The position numbers and the translations under genes were made by a program. The notes below the pieces were generated by a model. It ran no database searches and was not told the DNA's origin. It saw only the letters and a list, made by a program, of their open reading frames with translations. A stretch of 64,000 nt of DNA from an uncultured Bacilli bacterium (GTDB taxonomy: Bacteria; Bacillota_I; Bacilli_A; RFN20; CAG-826), in the NCBI GenBank assembly GCA_934140155.1, contig CAKPBC010000001.1:124001-188000 (forward strand). Reading direction: 5' to 3'. Of the stretch, positions 1-7,624 are shown piece after piece. The stretch's first letter is position 1; each line of letters starts with the position of its first letter.

Positions 1-549
1 TACTATTTTTGGTGTTCCTGTTGTGCCACTTGAACTTAATAATATCGCATCTTCGCCTGATTTTCTTTTATGAATATTAATTCTTTTTGTCTTTTCATTT
101 GTATATAAATCCAAACAAGCACAGTGCGATTTTCTTATTTTAATATCATAAATGTATTTATACAAATTATTGGTAAATTTCAAGGGATTTGCCACTAAAA
201 TCGTTATATTTTTAAATTCTTCTTGTCTGTATTTTGTCCCAGAAGTAATGAGTACTTTACTATTAACTTTTTTCATCAAATTGAATAAAGGTATTCTTTT
301 TGTAAACGGATGAACAATATTTATTGTTGCGCCAATTGTATCTAAAGCATAAAGTACAAATACCATTTGAGGAATATTAGGTAACGCAATGGTTACGACA
401 TCATTATTCGTAATACCTAATTTTAGTAAATATTGCATCATTTTTTTAATATTTAAAAATGTTTCTTTATAAGTAAAAGAATTATTTTCAAAATATATAC
501 AAGTATCGTTATCACTTTTATTTAAGAAAGTTTCAATTAAATTTGCCAT
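1..549 (-). CDS. AMP-forming acyl-CoA/acyl-ACP ligase, N-terminal part (cut by window edge)
   Basis: I read 183 codons without a stop from an ATG at 549 to the window edge, so the C-terminal part is missing. The protein starts MANLIETFLNKSDNDTCIYF and carries the phosphate-binding loop of the adenylate-forming superfamily, SSSGTTGTPK, near residues 172-181. Family knowledge: these enzymes activate a carboxylic acid (fatty acid, aryl acid or amino acid) with ATP to an acyl-adenylate and load it on CoA or a carrier. The substrate cannot be told from this part. The start lies 3 nt after the stop of the upstream membrane protein, with an AGGA-like ribosome site inside that gene's end, so the two are probably translated from one mRNA. 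A phosphopantetheinyl transferase is encoded about 9 kb away, but a link is only a guess. Confidence 0.82.
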   Translation of the reverse strand, partial: MANLIETFLNKSDNDTCIYFENNSFTYKETFLNIKKMMQYLLKLGITNNDVVTIALPNIPQMVFVLYALDTIGATINIVHPFTKRIPLFNLMKKVNSKVLITSGTKYRQEEFKNITILVANPLKFTNNLYKYIYDIKIRKSHCACLDLYTNEKTKRINIHKRKSGEDAILLSSSGTTGTPKIV

Positions 550-552
550 AAT

Positions 553-1380
553 CTATCCTACTTTATAACCACAAATTAATAATATAACAACAAGTATTAT
601 TATGACCATAGCTTGATGAATTAAATATATCATTAAACTATGTCTTCCCATAAATGTAATAGTGTTATTTTTATATTCTTTTTTAACTAATGATTTTTTA
701 TTAACGTATAATGTTTTCCCAATAAATACACCCGCAAAAATTTGTCCACCATAAAGTAAAAATGGCATGCAATCTGAACCATAATTTTTAGTTCCTAAGA
801 AAAGTCCAGATACCACTTCCCATATAGTTGAACTTTCATAATAAGCGTAAGGAGCATCTTTATAAAAGTATATTCCTGTAATTATCATAACTAACGCGAT
901 TACCCAATAAGCCCATTTGTTTTGTATTATTTTTTCTAATAATCCAATAATTAAAAGTGTTAAAGCAGCGCAATGCAAAATACCAAATGTTATAGTTATT
1001 TCTAAATCATTTGTTACTAGTCCAGCAATAAATGTGACTATACTAATAACTATTGCTCCTATAAATAGTTTAAAACTTCTTTTTAAATTATTTTTAGAAA
1101 AAACACAGCAAATTCCAATTAAACATAAAAATAAAAATACTGCGACAGTACGCACATGAACTCTTATATCGGAATGCCAATACCAACGGCAAAATTCAAC
1201 AATGGAGTTCATTGCTTTATTTGTTCCCGGATAATCCAAAAATATATCGCCCATCATATAAGCAATATCGTACATAAAATGATCAAAAATGACTAAGAAC
1301 ATACAAATGCCACGAATTAAATCTATTTCAAATATTCTATTTCGTTTTTGTTTGTTATTTATAGTCTCGACTTTGTCCAT
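553..1380 (-). CDS. DUF1624/HGSNAT-type multi-pass membrane protein
   Basis: The 275-residue protein is almost entirely hydrophobic with about seven or eight membrane segments. The N-terminal block RIFEIDLIRGICMFLVI followed by DHFMYDIAY is the signature I associate with the DUF1624 / heparan-alpha-glucosaminide N-acetyltransferase catalytic family, and the last segment (MGRHSLMIYLIHQ) also fits it. Members are thought to move acetyl or other acyl groups across the membrane onto sugars or lipids, but most bacterial ones are untested. It sits directly before an AMP-forming ligase (3 nt gap), which could supply an activated acyl group; that is inference. The ribosome site is weak (AGAAAAGAA). 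Confidence 0.72.
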   Translation of the reverse strand: MDKVETINNKQKRNRIFEIDLIRGICMFLVIFDHFMYDIAYMMGDIFLDYPGTNKAMNSIVEFCRWYWHSDIRVHVRTVAVFLFLCLIGICCVFSKNNLKRSFKLFIGAIVISIVTFIAGLVTNDLEITITFGILHCAALTLLIIGLLEKIIQNKWAYWVIALVMIITGIYFYKDAPYAYYESSTIWEVVSGLFLGTKNYGSDCMPFLLYGGQIFAGVFIGKTLYVNKKSLVKKEYKNNTITFMGRHSLMIYLIHQAMVIIILVVILLICGYKVG

Positions 1381-1392
1381 ATTTCTTTTCTA

Positions 1393-2340
1393 TTATTCGC
1401 TTAAGCTTTCTTCAATAGAATTACTTGGCGTACTTATTGAAGTAGAATTATTTGGAGTTTCATTACTGCTATCATCAGGTTCAACTGGTTCAACAAGAGT
1501 TGTTGGGTCCGTTGTCACATTTATTGATGAGATTAATTCAAAAAACTCTTTTAATTCATTGCCTAAATCAAATGTGCCATCCATTCCTTCTACTTCATAA
1601 TTATATTGTTTGTTTGTTAAGCTTTCTTCTAATGTTTTTACATATGGTGATAAAACAGAATTTGTAGGATCTAAAGCCACAAAAATCATTTTCATTTCTT
1701 CTTTACACCAAGAAAATGCACCAACGCCTGGTGAATTTATATTTCTAAATGTTGAACTCAAGTTAGTAAATGACATCATAAAAGCAAATGTAACCACTAC
1801 TGATTGAGCTAAACCCATTAAGGCACCTAATAATGATAATTTTACTTTGCGTACTTTTTCTGGAATTATTAAACGAATAATTAAGAAATATAGAATTCCT
1901 GAAATAATCCAAGATACAAATTGAATGAGAATTACTAAGAATAACCACGCAATAGATTTACTAATTGAATTAACAAAAGCATCCATATAAGCTTCGTTTA
2001 AGAATTTATCTGGTATTGTTGCTCCTTGCTCTTGTGCATATTTAACAGAATATTCAATTAATTCAGCAATTGATGTTGCGGAATAATCTCCAACTTTAAA
2101 TGTAATATGAAGTTGCGATAATAGCGTATTAGAAACATAATTAGCAAATGTATCTAATAAAGCAAACCACGATATTGCTAACAAAGCCATAACAAATAAA
2201 AAGCGGAATGTGCCACGCCAAAATCCTTTAGCGTAACCTAAAGATGTGGAAATAAGTAAAAACAAGAAAATAATGATATCTAAAAAATAAGGAAAAGATA
2301 ATATTACCTCTAATATAGTAGTAATAACTGATAATGTCAT
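1393..2340 (-). CDS. CvpA-like membrane protein with Ser/Thr-rich tail
   Basis: The protein has 315 residues with about four membrane segments in the first 220 residues. The opening pattern, a membrane helix followed by GYAKGFWRG, resembles CvpA (colicin V production) family proteins. The last 50 residues are a low-complexity Ser/Thr/Asn/Pro/Glu tail (SNETPNNSTSISTPSNS), usual for extracytoplasmic linkers in this window. The start is supported by AAGGAGATGATATT ahead of the ATG. It lies 12 nt upstream of the DUF1624 gene, probably in the same transcript. CvpA-family proteins are generally poorly understood; no specific role can be assigned. Confidence 0.6.
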   Translation of the reverse strand: MTLSVITTILEVILSFPYFLDIIIFLFLLISTSLGYAKGFWRGTFRFLFVMALLAISWFALLDTFANYVSNTLLSQLHITFKVGDYSATSIAELIEYSVKYAQEQGATIPDKFLNEAYMDAFVNSISKSIAWLFLVILIQFVSWIISGILYFLIIRLIIPEKVRKVKLSLLGALMGLAQSVVVTFAFMMSFTNLSSTFRNINSPGVGAFSWCKEEMKMIFVALDPTNSVLSPYVKTLEESLTNKQYNYEVEGMDGTFDLGNELKEFFELISSINVTTDPTTLVEPVEPDDSSNETPNNSTSISTPSNSIEESLSE

Positions 2341-2487
2341 AATATCATCTCCTTGTAATGCTTATTTATATAATAAATAATAACACAATATTAATATATT
2401 TGTGCATTTTTTTTATTAACAATTATTATCTTTTACATTTAATAATAAAACACAAAAATCAACAAATAATAAATAGAGGATAAAGTT

Positions 2488-3732
2488 TTGGAAAAAACAA
2501 TAATTATCATTGATTTAAAGGCGTTTTATGCTTCTATTGAATGCGCAGATCGAAATCTTAACCCTTTTATTACTCCACTTGTGGTGGTTGATAAGTCTCG
2601 TGGCCCAGGCACAATTATCTTATCGGTAACACCTTTTTTAAAAGACAAAGGAATTCCATCTAGATTAAGATTATACGAATTACCTATTGGCCAATATGTA
2701 TATGCTAAACCACGCATGAAAAGATATATTGAAGTAAACGCTAATATTATCGATTTAGTTTTAAAATACATCAATTATGACGATATTCATATTTATTCTA
2801 TCGATGAATTTTTTATTAATGCTGGTCCTTATCTAAAATTATATAAGACTGATGGTGTTGGATTAGCTAAATTTTTGTTAGATGAAATTTATACTCATTT
2901 TTCATTAACTGCCTGTGCTGGTGTTGGTCCTAATATGTTTCTTGCAAAATGCGCTCTTGATTTAGAAGCTAAAAAAAATAAAACTAATATCGCCAAATGG
3001 GATGAAAGTGATATTGAAACTAAACTTCATAAAATAAAGCCATTAAGTAAAATGTGGGGTATATCTACTCATTTAGAAAAAAGATTAAATAATTTAGGAC
3101 TTTTTAGTGTTGGTGATATAGCTCATTGCCCGCTTAATATTTTGCAAGATAAATTAGGAGTAATTGGTGAAGAATTATATTATCTGTCTCATGGTATCGA
3201 TTTAGCGGATATACGTGAAAAATACATACCTCAAAATAATTCATTAACAGTAGGTCAAATGTTAGATCGAGACTATTTTAAAAGTGATTTAGAAATTTTA
3301 ATAAGAGAAATGGTTGATGAGCTATGCGCAAGATTAAGACTTAAAAGGCAATTTGCTCGAGTTATAAAATTTCATCTAAGATATTCAAAAAGTGTTAATT
3401 TAAAAACAATAAACAAACAATGCGCACTTGATTACGGAAGCGATGATGAAAAAGTAATATTTAATGCTTGTAGCAATTTTATCACATTAGTAAAAGATGA
3501 TACTCCAATTAGAAAAATATCGATAAGTTTATCTAGCGTATATAGTCCAACATATGAACAATTAGATTTATTAGAAAACCAAGATATAAAAAACAAAAAC
3601 AAGCAATTAGCGGAAACTATAGATAAAATCAAATCTAAATATGGAAAAAATGCAATATCTCGCTTGGATGCATTATCTACTTCTTCCACAATCAAAAAAA
3701 GGAACAAATTAATAGGAGGTCATCATAAATGA
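2488..3732 (+). CDS. Y-family DNA polymerase (UmuC/UvrX-like)
   Basis: The 414-residue protein starts at a TTG preceded by AGAGGA with 7 nt spacing. It is a translesion polymerase of the UmuC/DinB superfamily: IIIIDLKAFYASIE at the N-terminus holds the first metal-binding Asp (D9), and HIYSIDEFF holds the catalytic D106/E107 pair. Palm/fingers, helix-hairpin-helix and little-finger parts follow in the usual order and the length is typical. The next gene encodes a YolD-like protein, overlapping by 4 nt, which matches the yolD-uvrX and yqjX-yqjW pairing of Bacillus (there in the opposite order). The role is probably error-prone bypass of damaged DNA. I found no LexA-type box of the GAAC-N4-GTTC kind in the 147 nt upstream, so SOS control is not shown. 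Confidence 0.93.
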   Translation: MEKTIIIIDLKAFYASIECADRNLNPFITPLVVVDKSRGPGTIILSVTPFLKDKGIPSRLRLYELPIGQYVYAKPRMKRYIEVNANIIDLVLKYINYDDIHIYSIDEFFINAGPYLKLYKTDGVGLAKFLLDEIYTHFSLTACAGVGPNMFLAKCALDLEAKKNKTNIAKWDESDIETKLHKIKPLSKMWGISTHLEKRLNNLGLFSVGDIAHCPLNILQDKLGVIGEELYYLSHGIDLADIREKYIPQNNSLTVGQMLDRDYFKSDLEILIREMVDELCARLRLKRQFARVIKFHLRYSKSVNLKTINKQCALDYGSDDEKVIFNACSNFITLVKDDTPIRKISISLSSVYSPTYEQLDLLENQDIKNKNKQLAETIDKIKSKYGKNAISRLDALSTSSTIKKRNKLIGGHHK

Positions 3733-4031
3733 AAGATCGCGGCATGAAAAAATGGATTCCGTTCAACGCTCTTGTTGAACAAAAAGGTGAAATTAGTAAG
3801 ATTACTAATCGACAAGATGACATAGATATTATTCTTAGTGAAGAGCAAAAATTCGACATAAATCGCGCTTTAAAAGAAAATTTTAACAAAAAGGTAAAAA
3901 TTGGTTATATCTCAAATAATAAGATTACTACTATTACAGGTATCTTAAAAAAGGTCGATGTAATCAATGGTTTTGTCTATATTGATAAGAAAAAAATCAC
4001 CCTTAAATCTATCACTTTTATTGAATTATAA
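3729..4031 (+). CDS. YolD-like protein
   Basis: A 100-residue protein starting MKDRGMKKWIPFNALVEQ, the typical start of YolD-family proteins (R/K-rich head, then the W-x-PFN/A-L box). The family is a small SH3-like beta fold found beside Y-family polymerases in Firmicutes and phages; a helper role for the polymerase is presumed but not proven. It overlaps the polymerase stop by 4 nt (ATGA), so translation is coupled, with GGAGGT at 3715-3720 as ribosome site. Just after the stop an A/T-only inverted repeat (4031-4040 with 4053-4062) could act as a weak 3' end, though no T-run follows. Confidence 0.85.
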   Translation: MKDRGMKKWIPFNALVEQKGEISKITNRQDDIDIILSEEQKFDINRALKENFNKKVKIGYISNNKITTITGILKKVDVINGFVYIDKKKITLKSITFIEL

Positions 4032-4060
4032 AGAATTTTTAAAAAAAATTAAAAAAATTC

Positions 4061-4088
4061 TTCCAATAAATTGGAAATGAGTTATAAT
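4061..4088 (+). promoter_or_regulatory. Promoter of the sigma-factor operon with a perfect inverted repeat
   Basis: A perfect -10 box TATAAT lies at 4083-4088. Over the place where the -35 box should be there is a perfect inverted repeat, TTCCAAT-AA-ATTGGAA (4061-4076), six bases upstream of the -10. The -35 itself is poor. This arrangement fits a regulated promoter, with the palindrome as a candidate operator or activator site. The predicted transcription start is near 4095. Confidence 0.6.
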
Positions 4089-4092
4089 TTAA

Positions 4093-4181
4093 TGTGTGTA
4101 GCAATTCTCCGTAGCTACACACACAAGCCGGTCTATTATTGCCCTCATATATTATTTTACCCAAATAAAATAGGCCGGCTT
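4093..4181 (+). promoter_or_regulatory. Two-hairpin structured 5' leader of the sigma-factor gene
   Basis: Hairpin 1: TGTGTGTAGC (4093-4102) pairs perfectly with GCTACACACA (4114-4123), loop of 11. Hairpin 2: 4125-4137 pairs with 4169-4181 over 13 positions with a single G-U wobble, apical part of 31 nt. The stems lie one base apart, begin at the predicted transcription start and end about 40 nt before the start codon. Neither is followed by a T-run, so they are not ordinary terminators. A CACAC at 4196-4200, close to the ribosome site, could compete for the 5' arm of hairpin 1. I do not recognise it as a named riboswitch class. Confidence 0.55.
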
Positions 4182-4222
4182 ACCCTTTTATGGGGCACAC
4201 TTCATAAGAGGATGTGAATAGA

Positions 4223-4777
4223 ATGCTCGAACGGCTCGAAGATGCTGCTACCATGTTACAAAATGGTGACATGAATGGCTTAAAGATTATCTACGAAAGC
4301 ACGTGTAAGGGCATTTTTTCTTTTGTCTTTCCAATCGTAAAGAACAAAGTGGTTGCTGAAGATGTTATGCAAGCAACATACGTACAAGTATATGAAAAAA
4401 TCAATTCTTACACGCCAGGTACAAATTTTCGTAACTGGATTTTAACAATTGCTAAAAATCTTGCTCTTTATGAGTTAAAGAAGGCAAAACGTGAAACCTT
4501 ATCTGATGATAATGCTTACCTTGAACATGCTGGTGGTTACACTTATGATGAATCATTAGATACATCTACCATCGAACTAGCAAGCGAAATACTTTCTGAA
4601 GAAGATTTTAAAGTCGTAATGCTCTTTGCTGTAGGCGAATATAAGCATCGTGAAATCGCAGAAATGCTTAATTTACCTATAGGTACTGTCACATGGAAAT
4701 ATAATAACGCCATTAAGAAACTAAAAGAAGCTATTAAGAAAAGCGAGGTGAAGGTTCATGAACAAAAGAAAAATTGA
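4223..4777 (+). CDS. RNA polymerase sigma factor, sigma-70 family (ECF-like)
   Basis: The protein has two-domain sigma architecture: region 2 around FRNWILTIAKNLALYELKK, and a region 4 helix-turn-helix (HREIAEMLNLPIGTVTWKY) near the C-terminus. About 184 residues is normal for group 4 (ECF) sigma factors. I place the start at the ATG at 4223: the ribosome site AAGAGGA (4206-4212) is 10 nt before it but only 1 nt before the in-frame GTG at 4214. The next gene overlaps by 20 nt and encodes a single-pass membrane protein, the classic sigma/anti-sigma arrangement. It probably directs a stress or surface regulon and its own operon. The leader and promoter are structured, see the separate entries. 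Confidence 0.9.
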   Translation: MLERLEDAATMLQNGDMNGLKIIYESTCKGIFSFVFPIVKNKVVAEDVMQATYVQVYEKINSYTPGTNFRNWILTIAKNLALYELKKAKRETLSDDNAYLEHAGGYTYDESLDTSTIELASEILSEEDFKVVMLFAVGEYKHREIAEMLNLPIGTVTWKYNNAIKKLKEAIKKSEVKVHEQKKN

Positions 4778-6299
4778 AAAAGCGTTACAAGAAGAAAGTA
4801 CACTAATGTACGCTAATGTATTTGATAATGTTTTAAATAAACTTAATATTGATCCTTCTACTTTTGAAACACCAAAGAAAGCACCTTGGTGGAAATCTTT
4901 AAAATTTGTATCTTGTTGTTCAGCAGGACTTGCTACCGCTTTAATAATTACTCTTGCCGTTACACTTAATATTAAAACTGACACTCTTAATTCTTATATA
5001 AATTTAACTTTACAAGCTAATAATACTTCTACAGAAAAGCCATCTTTTGCTTATTCTATGAGTGAAAAATATGCTGTTAATTACTTTATCGCCAAAAACG
5101 ATGATGCTAAAATTATTGCTCATGGTTTAGATTCCACTAATGAAACTAACGGATTAGATTTATGTGCTAATATTATTGATGCCGCTAGTAACACAGGGTT
5201 TATTGAACGCGAATCAAAAACAAATATCATTACTATAACAGTTGATAGTTCCACTATTGACTATAGCAAAAATGTTGCTAATAAGTTATATGATAGTATT
5301 AAAAAATACTGCAAAGCAAATTATATTTATGCAAGTGTAGAAATTGAAGATAAAGCTTCTGATAACTCTAATAGCATTAATGAAGAACGCTACGAAAAAA
5401 TCAATCAAATCTCCCAATTAGCGGAAATATTTAATTATAAAGACAATTATGAGTTTAAATTTCCTTATTATCTTGACTCTATTGATGATTGGATAAAAGA
5501 ATTTGAAAATGCAACTGATGAAGATTTAGATAATTCTATTGCTAAACTTGAAATGATTAATGAAGCTTTAAAAAGTGATAAAGCTAAAAAACAATTTAAA
5601 AGAGAATCAAAAAGAGCATATGCATGTTATGAAAACGGATTAGAAGAATTAGATTATTGTTTAAGCGATATTCAAATAGAAGTTGATGATTCTCTTGCTA
5701 AGTTACAACAAGAATATGATTATGATTATAGTGATCAAATAACTTACAGTCAAAAGCCAGATTCAAAATCATTCATTGAAAAATGGCGTGATTTTTTAAG
5801 CAATATTGATGACACGAATGACTTTAAAAATAAATATGACGATTACCATTATAACTATGATGCACCTGATCGTCCTTTTGATAAAGATTTTGATTATGAT
5901 TATGATTATGATTGGGAATTTAAACATAATGAATATGATCATTACGAACATTTTAAATCTAAAAGTAAACATTTTAATAAAGAAAGTGATGATTGGTTTG
6001 AATGGGATGATAAGCATAACAAACCAAAAGACAAAAATTTCTATATCAACAAAATAAATGAATTAGTTGATTGGTATAATAAAATTATTACTGAATATTA
6101 TACATTGTTCGAAGAAATTTATTTAAATAATGTCAATCGTATAATTGCTAATGTATATTACCACGCAAAAGATTCAGAATACTATATTGATTATTCTAAA
6201 GAATATGAACATCGTAATAACGAGCACGGACACCACGATGATGAATCTTGGGAAGAGTGGAAAAAAGATTATGATTATAATTGGTGGGATAAAAGATAA
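4758..6299 (+). CDS. Putative transmembrane anti-sigma factor (RsgI-like) with Asp/Tyr/His-rich ectodomain
   Basis: The 513-residue protein has a short cytoplasmic head (1-49), one membrane helix (about 50-71) and a large outside part. Residues about 95-200 (from FAYSMSEKYAVNYF, through IIDAASNTGFIE, to ITITVDSS) resemble from memory the conserved juxtamembrane domain of RsgI-type anti-sigma factors. Beyond about residue 340 the sequence is extremely rich in Asp, Tyr, Lys, His and Trp: DYDYDYDWEF, EYDHYEHF and EHGHHDDESWEEW. Such a tract could bind metal ions or a charged polymer, but that is inference. It starts inside the sigma gene and ends at a strong terminator, so the two form a complete operon. 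Cytoplasmic residues 1-49 are the expected sigma-binding part. Alternative: a surface adhesin merely co-transcribed. Confidence 0.65.
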   Translation: MNKRKIEKALQEESTLMYANVFDNVLNKLNIDPSTFETPKKAPWWKSLKFVSCCSAGLATALIITLAVTLNIKTDTLNSYINLTLQANNTSTEKPSFAYSMSEKYAVNYFIAKNDDAKIIAHGLDSTNETNGLDLCANIIDAASNTGFIERESKTNIITITVDSSTIDYSKNVANKLYDSIKKYCKANYIYASVEIEDKASDNSNSINEERYEKINQISQLAEIFNYKDNYEFKFPYYLDSIDDWIKEFENATDEDLDNSIAKLEMINEALKSDKAKKQFKRESKRAYACYENGLEELDYCLSDIQIEVDDSLAKLQQEYDYDYSDQITYSQKPDSKSFIEKWRDFLSNIDDTNDFKNKYDDYHYNYDAPDRPFDKDFDYDYDYDWEFKHNEYDHYEHFKSKSKHFNKESDDWFEWDDKHNKPKDKNFYINKINELVDWYNKIITEYYTLFEEIYLNNVNRIIANVYYHAKDSEYYIDYSKEYEHRNNEHGHHDDESWEEWKKDYDYNWWDKR

Positions 6300-6328
6300 T
6301 CCCATCTTTATATGCCTTTCTTAACTAG

Positions 6329-6370
6329 AAAAGCTATGGCCAAAACCATAGCTTTTCGCTTTTTTTATTT
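6329..6370 (+). terminator. Terminator of the sigma/anti-sigma operon
   Basis: AAAAGCTATGG (6329-6339) pairs perfectly with CCATAGCTTTT (6346-6356), loop CCAAAA, followed by CGCTTTTTTTATTT. The T-run overlaps the stop codon of the converging DJ-1 gene. Read on the other strand only four Ts follow, so it is at best a weak terminator there. Confidence 0.9.
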
Positions 6371-6919
6371 CATTTCTCCTTGTAAAGAATCAAGCAAAAC
6401 TTTTGTATGCTTATCTCCATAGAAGAATCTTACAACTTCTAAAGCAAGTTCAAGAGCGTAATACATAGATTTTCCAGTGATAAAATTATGATCTTTTACT
6501 ACACCTAATTCTCTTAAATATGTGCCACCAATAATTTGATCTTCAAATCCTGGATGCACAGTATAATTTTTGTCTTTTAAATAACCTAACCTTCCTATTA
6601 GCATTGGCGCTGCACATATGGCAGTTACTAGTTTATGATTATCTGCAAAATGCTTAATTATTTCATCAACTTTTGGTAAAGTATTTAAAATTTTAAATGC
6701 ACCTGGTCCACCAGGAATAAATAAAAAATCAAAGTCATCCAAATTAACTTCTTCAATAACGGCATCCACAGTCATTTCTATTCCTAACTTAGAAATTACT
6801 GTTTTTCTTTTCATCATACTTGCCACCACAACTTCATCCTTATTTCTTTTCCAAACATCTAACGGAGCAATAAATTCCACGTCTTCAAATAAATCTCCTA
6901 CAATTATGAGTCCTTTCAT
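6365..6919 (-). CDS. DJ-1/PfpI family protein
   Basis: A 184-residue single-domain protein of the DJ-1/ThiJ/PfpI superfamily. Seen: MKGLIIVGDLFEDVEF with the conserved acidic residue near 15, the FIPGGPGA turn (68-75), and the nucleophile elbow TAICAAP with Cys102. The length is typical of the DJ-1/YajL subgroup. Family members are reported as chaperones, deglycases/glyoxalases or sensors of oxidative and carbonyl stress; the reaction cannot be fixed from sequence. The gene stands alone, converging on the sigma operon. The ribosome site is GGTGAT close to the ATG. Confidence 0.9.
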   Translation of the reverse strand: MKGLIIVGDLFEDVEFIAPLDVWKRNKDEVVVASMMKRKTVISKLGIEMTVDAVIEEVNLDDFDFLFIPGGPGAFKILNTLPKVDEIIKHFADNHKLVTAICAAPMLIGRLGYLKDKNYTVHPGFEDQIIGGTYLRELGVVKDHNFITGKSMYYALELALEVVRFFYGDKHTKVLLDSLQGEMK

Positions 6920-7022
6920 CTAATCACCACTTTCAATTAAGTTTAACATATTTTTTATTTTTTCCCAATAAAAGTAAATATATAAAACATTTAATAATTA
7001 TCTTAAATAGAAGGTGATTATT

Positions 7023-7433
7023 ATGAAAAAAAAGAATTTAATTTTAATTTTATCTTTATTTTTTCTTGCTAGTTGTTCTATTGATGGCAGTAACGGAAGT
7101 ATTGCTAAACCAAGTGTTTCTAATAACTCCACTAACAATTCTCCTTCTACAAGTAATTCAACATCTATTGGTTATGGTACTTCTGATATAGCACAAAAGC
7201 CAACTGCATCAGCTAATGCCAAAGTATCAACTCCTAGCATTGGAAGATTATCAGTTGGCTATTATTTAAATGTTGTTGATTCATCTAGTAATATTGTTGC
7301 TAGCATGAAAATAACAATGTCGAATCTATCATACTGTGTACTTAGCTATGGTAGTAATTATGGAACATTATCTACTTCTTCCTCATCTACTACCTCGTTA
7401 GAATTAGTTAAAGGTTTATATTACATAGCTTAG
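7023..7433 (+). CDS. Small Ser/Thr-rich lipoprotein
   Basis: A 136-residue protein starting MKKKNLILILSLFFLASC, a lipoprotein signal ending in the lipobox LASC. A Ser/Asn/Thr/Pro linker follows (about residues 19-60), then a short hydrophobic, Ser-rich C-terminal part of about 70 residues. I chose the ATG at 7023 because AAGGTG (7011-7016) is 6 nt upstream; the in-frame GTG at 7014 would lie inside that ribosome site. No known domain recognised. It is a monocistronic unit with its own terminator. Confidence 0.8.
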   Translation: MKKKNLILILSLFFLASCSIDGSNGSIAKPSVSNNSTNNSPSTSNSTSIGYGTSDIAQKPTASANAKVSTPSIGRLSVGYYLNVVDSSSNIVASMKITMSNLSYCVLSYGSNYGTLSTSSSSTTSLELVKGLYYIA

Positions 7434-7441
7434 TTATATTT

Positions 7442-7472
7442 AAAGCAGAGTGATTTTTGCACTCTGCTTTTT
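7442..7472 (+). terminator. Terminator of the small lipoprotein gene
   Basis: AAAGCAGAGTG (7442-7452) pairs perfectly with CACTCTGCTTT (7460-7470), loop of 7, ending in a short T-run, 8 nt after the stop codon. Confidence 0.9.
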
Positions 7473-7624
7473 ATGTAGAGAAATTTACTCGAATAAATTC
7501 TAGTAGAATCATTTCGAGTTTAATAGATATTGTTACTTTATTGACTTTTTAAGGATGCAATCTTCTTTTGATAGTCCTAATTTTGGTCAAAGTAAAGTAA
7601 TAAACTTAATATTCCTAATGTAAC

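Noticed and set aside
4031..4062. A/T-only inverted repeat after the YolD-like gene as a terminator
   Set aside because: The stem has no strong G-C core and no T-run after it, so it may only reflect base composition.
4093..4181. Two-hairpin RNA as a tmRNA, SRP RNA or 6S RNA piece
   Set aside because: None of the conserved core sequences of these RNAs is present, and it lies in the leader of a protein gene.
5796..6057. Overlapping frames on both strands inside the Asp/Tyr-rich part of the anti-sigma gene
   Set aside because: They consist of Ile/Met/Phe runs produced by reading the GAT/TAT repeats in other frames and have no ribosome site.
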